A DNA stretch of 41,589 nucleotides, from assembly GCA_029263455.1 (NCBI GenBank), contig JAJCXM010000009.1:1-41589 (forward strand). Reading direction: 5' to 3'. The stretch comes from Holophagae bacterium. Lineage in GTDB: Bacteria; Acidobacteriota; Holophagae; Acanthopleuribacterales; Acanthopleuribacteraceae. Of this stretch, positions 1 through 6,056 are shown piece by piece; position 1 is the first letter of the stretch, and each line of letters starts with the position of its first letter. The notes under the pieces were generated by a model, which was not told the DNA's origin, did no database searches, and was given only the letters and a program-made list of their open reading frames with translations. Both the position numbers and the translations under genes were made by a program.

Positions 1-753
1 GAGTACTGGATTAACTACACGATGTGGGTTTACACTTTGGTCGTGTATTGTTGGAGTGGCCCCCCGCGGGACCACTCCAACAATATCGTTATTCAAAGTG
101 GTCCCGCGCGGGACCACTTTGTTTTGAGAAGCTAACATAGACTCAAAATCTCTGACAGCGAGTGGGAATAGACTGTTAAGTTGAGGGATTGCTTTGAAAA
201 TCTCAAGAGATCGCCTTACGTTTGTTTTTGGTAAGTTCAACTTTCCGGCGAGTTTCCGCTCACTTAGATTGAATTGCTCGCTGAGTCTACCGACGATCGT
301 CGCCTTCTCAATGTCACTCATATCGTCGCGCGCTTCATTCTCGGAGTATTGAAGAGTGACTATTTTCAGTTCGTCCCATTCGCTATTTGCATCGACTAAA
401 CCGTCTTTAACGAATGCAGGGACTGTTGTCCATTTTAGTTTTTTGCACGCTAACAACCTCCGGTGGCCTGTAATCAGTCTGTAGTTGTGCGAGCGCACGC
501 TAGAGGAGGGGTAAGGGGCGATGGTCAGTGGTGTTTGTAGACCATTTAGTTGAATGTCAGCTGCAAGCTCGTCGATGTCTCGTTCTATCCTGATGTTGTG
601 ATTGTTGTCGATGAAACGAATTTCTACATCGACTATTTGATAATCTACGTTGGTTTTGACACCCAGTGCGATTGCTTGAGTGGCATCATCAGAACCGGAC
701 GACTCAGGTTTTTTTATGGTCTGTCTAAACTTCGATACACCGCTACTAGACAT
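1..753 (-). CDS. parB: ParB-family partition protein (3' end beyond window)
   Basis: This is the DNA-binding partition protein that pairs with ParA. The frame is open from ATG at 753 to the window edge, so the C-terminus is missing. The start has an excellent ribosome-binding site (AAAGGAGG at 761-768) and overlaps the parA stop by 8 bases, indicating coupled translation. The translation shows the ParB/Srx nuclease-like fold motifs: an ITGHRR box (GHRR, around residue 105) and a YSENEAR box (around 150), followed by an HTH-like segment (LSERKLAGKLNLPKTNVRRS). After the HTH, around residues 211-235, the protein contains two copies of a VVPRG-type segment encoded by two large palindromes. Family assignment is from visible motifs and the parA neighbour. 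Which DNA site it binds cannot be read from the sequence. Confidence 0.88.
   Translation of the reverse strand, partial: MSSSGVSKFRQTIKKPESSGSDDATQAIALGVKTNVDYQIVDVEIRFIDNNHNIRIERDIDELAADIQLNGLQTPLTIAPYPSSSVRSHNYRLITGHRRLLACKKLKWTTVPAFVKDGLVDANSEWDELKIVTLQYSENEARDDMSDIEKATIVGRLSEQFNLSERKLAGKLNLPKTNVRRSLEIFKAIPQLNSLFPLAVRDFESMLASQNKVVPRGTTLNNDIVGVVPRGATPTIHDQSVNPHRVVNPVL
46..85. repeat. Large inverted repeat inside parB (palindrome 1)
   Basis: Two 14-base arms (TATTGTTGGAGTGG and its exact complement) enclose a GC-rich centre that is itself almost palindromic. It shares the core GGGACCAC/GTGG-CCC with the neighbouring palindrome at 94-121. Both lie in frame in parB. It may be a centromere-like ParB site, a regulatory hairpin, or an in-frame palindromic insertion. 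Confidence 0.75.
94..121. repeat. Perfect 28-bp palindrome inside parB (palindrome 2)
   Basis: Both halves read CAAAGTGGTCCCGC on their own strand, with no mismatch and no spacer, centred between 107 and 108. It lies 8 bases from palindrome 1 and shares its GTGGTCCCGCG-type core. It encodes the VVPRGTT segment of ParB. A perfect 28-bp palindrome in coding DNA is unlikely by chance and is a candidate parS-like or operator element. Confidence 0.8.
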
Positions 754-1783
754 GACTAACCTCCTTTATCGGAATCTCGCGATTCTGTATACCAAGAAGA
801 TCGTGCGCTAACCCTAAATAGGCGTCTGCGGCCGGCTTGCCTTCGGAAGACATCATCAAAAGAGGTTTTTGATGATGTCTCGACTCTTGTGCGTGAGCAC
901 GATGCGGGATCATAGACTTGAAAACTTTTGACCCAAAATGTTCTCTAACTTCTTCTATGTAAGCCTTTTGAAGATTAATCTCCTCATAATCGGTAATGAG
1001 AACACCTGCTAATGATAGTGGGTGATTCAACCCAAGTTTTATTGCTGGTCGTTTGATCAAATCAATTGTTTGTATAAGGTGGTATATCCCACGCAGCGCC
1101 ATAGGTTCGGGCTTAAATGGGATGATAACGGCATCGGACGCATAAAGTGTGTTTATGGATAAGAGTCCTAATGAAGGAGGGCAGTCAACCAATATATAAT
1201 CGTATCGATGTTGGATAGGGGCCAACACTGCCCTTAGAAATTCGTGTCGAACAATGCTGGCATGCATTTCGTTTTCAGCGCCGGCAAGGCGCACAGTTGA
1301 GGGTACAACGTCTATCTCTAACATCGGAGCGCCTCGTTGAGAAAAAATTGCTGGTTTAGCTACATCTAGAATAGGCGTACCATGTAACAAGACATCATAG
1401 ATATCATGGTCGTCACCTGTTGGGTCAACGTTCAAAGAGAGTCCTGCATGGCCTTGGGGGTCCATATCGACGACGAGAACTCTATAATCGAGATACGCCA
1501 GACTAGCTGCAAGATTTACACATGATATAGTTTTTCCCACCCCTCCTTTTTGGTTGAAAAATGAAATGACCTTCCATTTCTCCGACGGAATCTGGTGCTT
1601 TTTCGAGTAGAAGAGATCTAAAATCTTGCCACGACCATTTGCATTGTAGTTTCTATGGCCACCTTCGGATTCCATGTCTGGTTGCGGAATGATCCCTTGT
1701 GTTATGTATCGATCAACAGTTGAGCGCGAGACCCCTAAGAGTTCGGCGATATCGTTTATAGTCAATTTAGAGGGCTGGTTCAT
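746..1783 (-). CDS. parA: ParA-family partition ATPase with N-terminal MerR-like HTH
   Basis: Walker-type ATPase that positions plasmid or element copies together with ParB. Its 345 residues begin with a MerR-like helix-turn-helix (residues about 7-48; DIAELLGVSRSTVDRYI, then GGHRNY). This is typical of larger P1/F-type ParA proteins that autoregulate their operon. The ATPase follows: deviant Walker A KGGVGKT at 79-85 with the signature lysine, DMDPQG at 106-111, and an ILVDCPPSLG Walker B-like segment near 200. The start at 1783 has AGAAGGAG upstream. The gene overlaps parB by 8 bases. A palindrome about 100 bases upstream (1881-1897) is a plausible operator. The family call is firm; the autoregulation is inferred. 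Confidence 0.93.
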   Translation of the reverse strand: MNQPSKLTINDIAELLGVSRSTVDRYITQGIIPQPDMESEGGHRNYNANGRGKILDLFYSKKHQIPSEKWKVISFFNQKGGVGKTISCVNLAASLAYLDYRVLVVDMDPQGHAGLSLNVDPTGDDHDIYDVLLHGTPILDVAKPAIFSQRGAPMLEIDVVPSTVRLAGAENEMHASIVRHEFLRAVLAPIQHRYDYILVDCPPSLGLLSINTLYASDAVIIPFKPEPMALRGIYHLIQTIDLIKRPAIKLGLNHPLSLAGVLITDYEEINLQKAYIEEVREHFGSKVFKSMIPHRAHAQESRHHQKPLLMMSSEGKPAADAYLGLAHDLLGIQNREIPIKEVSHV

Positions 1784-2145
1784 ACAAGGCTCCTTCTGTT
1801 CACGATGGGACGTTTAACTACTTAAATAACCCACAAAGACCAAAAACACAAGTTAATGTTGTGGTGTCGGGTTGTTTTTGTACCACATGTAGTGGTATTG
1901 GCCTGTTGTATTGTTGTATTCGTGCAACTGCATCGGTGCAGCTCCTTTGTTTGGAAGCATTGATCAGCGGACTTAAGCATTAATTGGCTATCCGGTAGTC
2001 TACCGACATACGGTGATCAAAATCAACAAGAGATCTATACGTGCTATGAGGTTCAAAAAGTTATTGACACTGATGAGTGTTTAAGATACATTCCACACAA
2101 AGCAAGTTTAGCTTGTTTGATTCAAAATCCTGTTGGAGGCAAAAA
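1784..2145. promoter_or_regulatory. Divergent regulatory region between parA and the peptide locus
   Basis: No gene is visible in these 362 bases. The region holds the parA ribosome-binding site (1784-1795), an inverted repeat TACCAC-N5-GTGGTA at 1881-1897 that could be a ParA/ParB operator, a small CTGCA-TCGG-TGCAG hairpin at 1928-1941, and a sigma70-like promoter facing right at 2064-2092. These signals are read directly; their function is inferred. Confidence 0.55.
2064..2092 (+). promoter_or_regulatory. Sigma70-like promoter for the first peptide operon
   Basis: A perfect -35 hexamer TTGACA (2064-2069), a 17-base spacer and a -10-like TACATT (2087-2092). It lies about 50 bases before the peptide gene at 2146. 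Confidence 0.6.
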
Positions 2146-2298
2146 ATGAAGAAAGTTTTTTACATCGCTTTAGTGGTCGCAATGGCATTTGGTAGCACAT
2201 CGTTGTTTGCGAGGCACAAGGCATTCTCAAGTGGTGCAACTACCTATACGAACGGCGTAGCGTCGTGTAATCCGTGGGCACCCGGAGATGGTTGCTAA
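2146..2298 (+). CDS. Small secreted peptide with C-terminal Cys motif (peptide 1)
   Basis: A 50-residue protein with a clear Sec signal peptide: KK at positions 2-3, then a hydrophobic core (VFYIALVVAMAFGSTSLFA). This predicts a mature peptide of about 28 residues that ends in CNPWAPGDGC. The two Cys residues are the only ones in the protein. The start at 2146 is supported by GGAGG at 2135-2139; longer in-frame starts upstream lack a site and would spoil the signal peptide. A strong hairpin follows the stop and precedes a MORN-repeat gene and a beta-propeller gene. Two similar C-terminal motifs (CARGGLGC and CPDGGSGC) end the small proteins at 4029 and 4252. No family is recognised; function is unknown. 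The arrangement recalls the NVEALA peptides next to propeller proteins in Bacteroidetes. Confidence 0.8.
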   Translation: MKKVFYIALVVAMAFGSTSLFARHKAFSSGATTYTNGVASCNPWAPGDGC

Positions 2299-2309
2299 GA
2301 AGTAAGGCT

Positions 2310-2340
2310 ATATCGGCGGGGCAAAGTGCCTCGCCGATAT
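2310..2340 (+). terminator. 13-bp stem-loop after peptide 1
   Basis: Arms 2310-2322 and 2328-2340 pair over 13 bp with a single G-U wobble around a 5-base loop. No T-run follows, so it is more likely an attenuator or an mRNA-stabilising hairpin separating a highly expressed peptide gene from the downstream genes than a complete terminator. Confidence 0.7.
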
Positions 2341-2363
2341 CCGATTAGTAGTGGGGGTCCATT

Positions 2364-2960
2364 TTGTTGATGATACAAGTTCTTTTGCTCATAAACCAAA
2401 CGGCTGCGGGACCTCCAAAGGTTTTTGTGCCATTGGTTCAGTTTGATGAATACAAATGGAAAGGAAGATACAAAGACGGGCTTCCTGATGGGAAAGGGAA
2501 GCTACGTTTGTATTCTACTGGAGACCTGGTCGCGGTTTTTAGAGGTGTTTTGAACCGTGGACACCTTAACTCCGGCTCTCTTGAGGTTCGTGGTCGATTT
2601 ACGTATAAGGGTGAATTTGAGGCAGGACTGCCGGAGGGTGAGGGTACGATAGATTGGGGATCCGTAAATTATTCAGGGTTATTTCATAGAGGCCTACCTC
2701 ACGGCAAAGGTAAGAAAGTCGCGGAGACTTCGAACACATTCTACATTGGGGATTTTGTCAATGGTAAAGAGTGTGGTCAAGGAGCTGTTTATCAACGCGC
2801 ATTGTCGGCTCAGGTTCAATTAGAAGGACAAGTAAGTGGATACGATTTTATCTTGGCTGATCATATAGGTGAAGCACACATGTCGGAATGGACATGTCTA
2901 TATTCAGGTCAGTGGCTCGACGGAAAGCCAGTTTCCACTAAAGATGAAAGGAAAAGGTAA
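2364..2960 (+). CDS. MORN-repeat protein, probably secreted
   Basis: A 198-residue protein with at least four MORN-type repeats (YxGxFxxGxxxGxG pattern): WKGRYKDGLPDGKG, YKGEFEAGLPEGEG, YSGLFHRGLPHGKG and YIGDFVNGKECGQG. These span about residues 30-140. A short hydrophobic N-terminus (MIQVLLLINQTAA) may be a weak signal peptide. MORN repeats form elongated beta-hairpin surfaces used for protein or lipid contact; no enzymatic domain is visible. The start is TTG at 2364 (GGGGG six bases upstream) or ATG at 2370. The stop overlaps the start of the propeller gene (TAATG), so the two are probably co-translated. It lies between peptide 1 and propeller 1 and is presumably part of the same secreted system. 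Confidence 0.8.
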   Translation: MLMIQVLLLINQTAAGPPKVFVPLVQFDEYKWKGRYKDGLPDGKGKLRLYSTGDLVAVFRGVLNRGHLNSGSLEVRGRFTYKGEFEAGLPEGEGTIDWGSVNYSGLFHRGLPHGKGKKVAETSNTFYIGDFVNGKECGQGAVYQRALSAQVQLEGQVSGYDFILADHIGEAHMSEWTCLYSGQWLDGKPVSTKDERKR

Positions 2961-3892
2961 TGGTCGTAATTCTTTTGCTGTTGAGTCTGGGTGGATTATC
3001 TATACAGTGGCCAGGTGATGTAAAGGTGTACAACCAAGGCTTGTTGATTGTGGACCAGTTGGGCCACCAACTATTATGGACCGACTTTGAAGGAAATGAG
3101 GGCTGGCGCATAGGTCAACGAGGCGAGGGACCTGGCGAATTCGATTACCCTTCTGGGTTGTTTGTCGATAGTAGAGGAATCTGGCTGGGAAGCCAAACCT
3201 CAAAGCTCCAGCTGTTTGACGACGCCGGGCGCTTTCAGGATGTGAGTCTGTTCTACACAATGGGGCATACACCGATTGGCTGGGTTGACGACAATCTCTT
3301 GCTCAAGGGTGTGATGTTCGACGAAATTGGCAATCCAAACATGATTCACTTATTTAATCCACAAACTCAAGACATAACAAAAAGCTTCGCTGCAGCCTCG
3401 CCGGAATCAGTAAGTAACAATTTCGTGAATAACGACCACCTGGCCATCTTCTTTGGAAACCACATTGTCTACGCTGATGCCATGACAATGGAATTGAGGG
3501 AATATGATATGGCAGGCGATGTAGTTAGAAAGTTTGAACAGTCCTGGAGTGGCATTTCTCGATGGGAAGGGCAAAGGCCCTATATGATAGATGGTCGACG
3601 TCTCTCGAAAGCTGAGTTTTATCAGGCGTTAGATAGAATCCTCCCTCGTGCTTCTTTCATGTTTCATCACAATGATCGAGAATACTTGCTATTCACTATT
3701 ATCAAGGGGATGACCGAATCTGAACTTGTGATCCAGGTTCTTGATTTGGAGTCAGGAAAGTCGTTGGGTGTTTGGAGTCAGAACCTAGTGCCGGTTGCCG
3801 TTCGAAGAGATACGATGGTATGTCTTTCCGAGAACGCTGAAGGATATTTTGATCTGATAGAAAAGAAGATCCAAGTACCACTTGCAGATTAA
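2960..3892 (+). CDS. Six-bladed beta-propeller protein (propeller 1)
   Basis: A 310-residue protein with a short hydrophobic start (VVILLLLSLGGLSI) and the diagnostic blade motif RQGEGPGEFDYPSGLFVD around residues 53-70. This motif is typical of NHL/TolB-like six-bladed propellers (the Bacteroidetes BF3164-like group uses the same GxGPGEF box). The rest has repeated beta-rich segments ending in aspartate/glycine turns. No catalytic residues can be assigned; these proteins generally bind partners or peptides outside the cytoplasm. Its start overlaps the MORN gene stop. Two homologues occur in this window (4538 and 29905), each next to Cys-ended small proteins. This repeated association suggests a functional link. 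Confidence 0.82.
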   Translation: MVVILLLLSLGGLSIQWPGDVKVYNQGLLIVDQLGHQLLWTDFEGNEGWRIGQRGEGPGEFDYPSGLFVDSRGIWLGSQTSKLQLFDDAGRFQDVSLFYTMGHTPIGWVDDNLLLKGVMFDEIGNPNMIHLFNPQTQDITKSFAAASPESVSNNFVNNDHLAIFFGNHIVYADAMTMELREYDMAGDVVRKFEQSWSGISRWEGQRPYMIDGRRLSKAEFYQALDRILPRASFMFHHNDREYLLFTIIKGMTESELVIQVLDLESGKSLGVWSQNLVPVAVRRDTMVCLSENAEGYFDLIEKKIQVPLAD

Positions 3893-3971
3893 CCACGCCA
3901 GTACCAACACAACACACACCTGGCACAATTACGCATCAAGAACAAAAAATGTACTGAATCAAATTTAAAGA

Positions 3972-4000
3972 TTGAACGATCGTAACAATGAGATTAATAT
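3972..4000 (+). promoter_or_regulatory. Sigma70-like promoter for the second peptide operon
   Basis: TTGAAC (3972-3977), 17-base spacer, TAATAT (3995-4000), about 30 bases before the peptide gene at 4029. The spacing is ideal and it sits in the gap between propeller 1 and peptide 2. Confidence 0.6.
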
Positions 4001-4028
4001 GGGCAAGGAAACAGGTTGGAGTGATTGA

Positions 4029-4232
4029 ATGGTAAATGTTAGTTGTGCAACAGGGCTGTTTGTGCTATCACTCTGTATTCCCCTTCAGCCAGATTGTACG
4101 TTCGGTGTCACTCCACTAGTGTATAGCTATGCGCAAGTGCCTCCTGCTGTGAGTCTTGGTGGGGCTTCGGGCTCATGGAGATTTGTTAGTCCTGGTATGG
4201 CACCATGTGCGCGAGGTGGTCTTGGATGTTAA
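4029..4232 (+). CDS. Small secreted Cys-ended protein (peptide 2)
   Basis: A 67-residue protein with a hydrophobic N-terminal stretch (residues about 4-19) that could be a signal peptide. It ends in SPGMAPCARGGLGC. The PGM-x-C...G-x-GC ending matches the protein encoded 20 bases downstream (YPGMWCPDGGSGC) and loosely that of peptide 1. The start has GGAG at 4017-4020 with normal spacing. It is probably the first gene of an operon with peptide 3, propeller 2 and a thioredoxin-fold protein. No known family is recognised. It is small, so the call rests on the shared C-terminal motif, the promoter, the ribosome-binding site and the conserved context. Confidence 0.68.
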   Translation: MVNVSCATGLFVLSLCIPLQPDCTFGVTPLVYSYAQVPPAVSLGGASGSWRFVSPGMAPCARGGLGC

Positions 4233-4251
4233 AAATCTTGGAGGTTGTATT

Positions 4252-4461
4252 ATGAAATCAGTGATGTATTGTTTGGTTGTCTTTGGATGTAGCTTGTTTG
4301 TGGACCTCAATCCAGCGGTTGAAATCATTAACGAGTGCGCTAGCGAGTTGAGTAATGTATCGGCAGCACACGCCGAAATGAACGATCGAGACCGATTTCA
4401 AACAGGTATGCATATTGGTTATCCTGGAATGTGGTGTCCTGACGGCGGAAGTGGCTGTTAG
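4252..4461 (+). CDS. Small secreted Cys-ended protein (peptide 3)
   Basis: A 69-residue protein. The start at 4252 is fixed by GGAGG at 4240-4244; longer in-frame versions run into peptide 2 coding sequence. The N-terminus (VMYCLVVFGCSLFVDL) is a signal-peptide-like hydrophobic segment, possibly a lipobox variant. A hydrophilic linker leads to the C-terminal YPGMWCPDGGSGC. The last part parallels peptides 1 and 2: a Cys, a Gly-rich loop and a terminal Gly-Cys. A 12-bp hairpin follows the stop, before the propeller gene, as at peptide 1. Function unknown. Confidence 0.75.
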   Translation: MKSVMYCLVVFGCSLFVDLNPAVEIINECASELSNVSAAHAEMNDRDRFQTGMHIGYPGMWCPDGGSGC

Positions 4462-4476
4462 TAACTAAACATAAAT

Positions 4477-4509
4477 CCTCGGTCTGTTGTCGAGAAAAAC
4501 AGACCGAGG
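4477..4509 (+). terminator. 12-bp perfect stem-loop after peptide 3
   Basis: Arms CCTCGGTCTGTT (4477-4488) and its exact complement (4498-4509) enclose a 9-base loop. No strong T-run follows. Its position between peptide 3 and propeller 2 mirrors the hairpin at 2310-2340, so it probably sets the ratio of peptide to propeller mRNA. Confidence 0.72.
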
Positions 4510-4537
4510 TTATCTTTAACCCTCGGGAGTATCGTCT

Positions 4538-5518
4538 GTGCCTATTCTTTTACTATGCTATGGCCTAATGTTTCAAAGTAGTGAATTGATTATTGAAGTT
4601 GATGATCCACTAACTCTGGGTCACGATACAGTCCAGTTTGTTGACGATGGCTCAATCGTCGCAGCCAGTCAAGCCAAGGTCTACCATTTTTCTGCAGACG
4701 GCAACTTGATCAGAAGTTTTGGGGGCAAGGGTAAGGGCCCAGGCGAGTTTGTCTATCCAATGATCCCTCGTTGGAATGGCGATTGTTATATTGTCTATGA
4801 CGGAGTCGGCGCGGCAACGAGTATTTTTAATGCCCAAGGAGTTTTTGTCCGCAAAGTATTTATCGGCTTTGTTTCTTCCATTGAAGTTGAAGGTAGTAGG
4901 TTTTTTGCTGCAATCATGACGGACGGTGATTACGATTTGTCTAATAGGTCACCGCGACGAGTTATTGCTGAGCTGGACCCAGCTGTGAACGAGTTGGTGA
5001 AGGGCGCAAAGTTTCATGTGCTCTCTGATGGAGCAAGGGTGGCGCATTACAACAATACTCGTCATTACGTTGCTCTAAAGAATGACAAAATGGTCGTAAT
5101 GGGAGAAACGGAACCAATCTTGTATTCATACTCTATGAAGAGTTCGGAACCCCAGTTATTGAAAACAAAAGAGCTAGGGCTATATGGGTGGAAACAGTTA
5201 GAGGAATGGCCAAATAATCTCGGAGAAATGCAAGGACAGAGAATGCGGGAGTTTTGGTATAGTTGGTCAAGAGTAAAAAGTGTGACTGCAATCAAAGATG
5301 GCAGTTTTATCGTCTTGTATGATGTCCCTGATATCGAAGATCCCGGCGAACACTTTGTGGGATTTGCGACTCTAGACGACGAAGGAAGGTTATTGCATAA
5401 ACCAGGAAGGGTAAGAGGACAGTACGTCGGCGTCAGAGACGGTAAAATTGTGACTCTCAATGAAGATGATTCCGTCATTCTTCCGAGATATATTTTGTCT
5501 TATGTTGATAGACAATGA
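4538..5518 (+). CDS. Six-bladed beta-propeller protein (propeller 2)
   Basis: A 326-residue homologue of the protein at 2960. It has a GTG start with GGGAG upstream, a short hydrophobic N-terminus (PILLLCYGLMF), and the diagnostic blade motif FGGKGKGPGEFVYP near residues 61-74. Repeated beta-strand segments fill the remainder. It probably works outside the cytoplasm as a binding scaffold. The stop overlaps the start of the thioredoxin-fold gene (ATGA), a strong sign of co-expression. It is separated from peptide 3 only by the hairpin at 4477-4509. Family by motif; ligand unknown. Confidence 0.82.
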   Translation: MPILLLCYGLMFQSSELIIEVDDPLTLGHDTVQFVDDGSIVAASQAKVYHFSADGNLIRSFGGKGKGPGEFVYPMIPRWNGDCYIVYDGVGAATSIFNAQGVFVRKVFIGFVSSIEVEGSRFFAAIMTDGDYDLSNRSPRRVIAELDPAVNELVKGAKFHVLSDGARVAHYNNTRHYVALKNDKMVVMGETEPILYSYSMKSSEPQLLKTKELGLYGWKQLEEWPNNLGEMQGQRMREFWYSWSRVKSVTAIKDGSFIVLYDVPDIEDPGEHFVGFATLDDEGRLLHKPGRVRGQYVGVRDGKIVTLNEDDSVILPRYILSYVDRQ

Positions 5519-6051
5519 AGCTAAAGATAGCATTCGTATTATTAGTATTGGTGCTACTTTATATTCGATTCGGTGTCATGAACGGGAAAAAGATGATCTC
5601 ACTTGGGGATGGCCCTGGAATTAAGTCAGTCGAATTAGTTGCTTTAGATGGCGATCAACCGTTTACCCTAAGCGAAAGTAACTACGGGGGGTGTCTTTTT
5701 GTTTATTTGTCAGACCCTTCGGGCATAGAGTGTTCTCGATGTCTTCCTGAGGTAGAAGTCATAGTTCAACTGAACGAGAGGATCACTGAGGATGTGCTAG
5801 TTGCTTTTGTCTTATCTGATGATGCCCCGAGTCTTTTGTTGTACAAAGCTATCTCGGATAAATATCCTGGTCTTCCGGCGTATATTGATAATACGGACAG
5901 ATTTAGGGCGCATTACAATCTTGAATCGTCCCCCAGAATAATCTTGTTGAACGAAAACCATTCAGTGTTCGCTATATTGCCAGGAGGCGCAATTAGGGAG
6001 CCAAGAGACGTAGCTGAGTTTCTCTTAAACTGGATAAATACACTTGCCTGA
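5515..6051 (+). CDS. Membrane-anchored thioredoxin-fold (TlpA-like) protein
   Basis: A 178-residue protein with an N-terminal membrane anchor (residues about 4-21) and a redoxin domain. It has a CxxC active-site motif (ECSRC, Cys73 and Cys76) after the YLSDPSG strand, and a PRIILL segment near 135-140 matching the cis-Pro strand of thioredoxins. Such proteins reduce or isomerise disulfides outside the cytoplasm. It overlaps propeller 2 by 4 bases. Its presence downstream of peptides whose only conserved residues are Cys suggests it may set their disulfide state; that link is inference. The active-site dipeptide Ser-Arg is unusual compared with the common Gly-Pro or Pro-Pro. Confidence 0.78.
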   Translation: MKLKIAFVLLVLVLLYIRFGVMNGKKMISLGDGPGIKSVELVALDGDQPFTLSESNYGGCLFVYLSDPSGIECSRCLPEVEVIVQLNERITEDVLVAFVLSDDAPSLLLYKAISDKYPGLPAYIDNTDRFRAHYNLESSPRIILLNENHSVFAILPGGAIREPRDVAEFLLNWINTLA

Positions 6052-6056
6052 TCAGA

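Noticed and set aside
550-759. 69-codon plus-strand reading frame over parB
   Set aside because: Antisense to a well-supported parB with its own ribosome-binding site.
4156-4251. N-terminal extension of peptide 3
   Set aside because: The upstream in-frame ATG lies inside peptide 2 and lacks a ribosome-binding site; ATG 4252 has GGAGG and gives a signal peptide.
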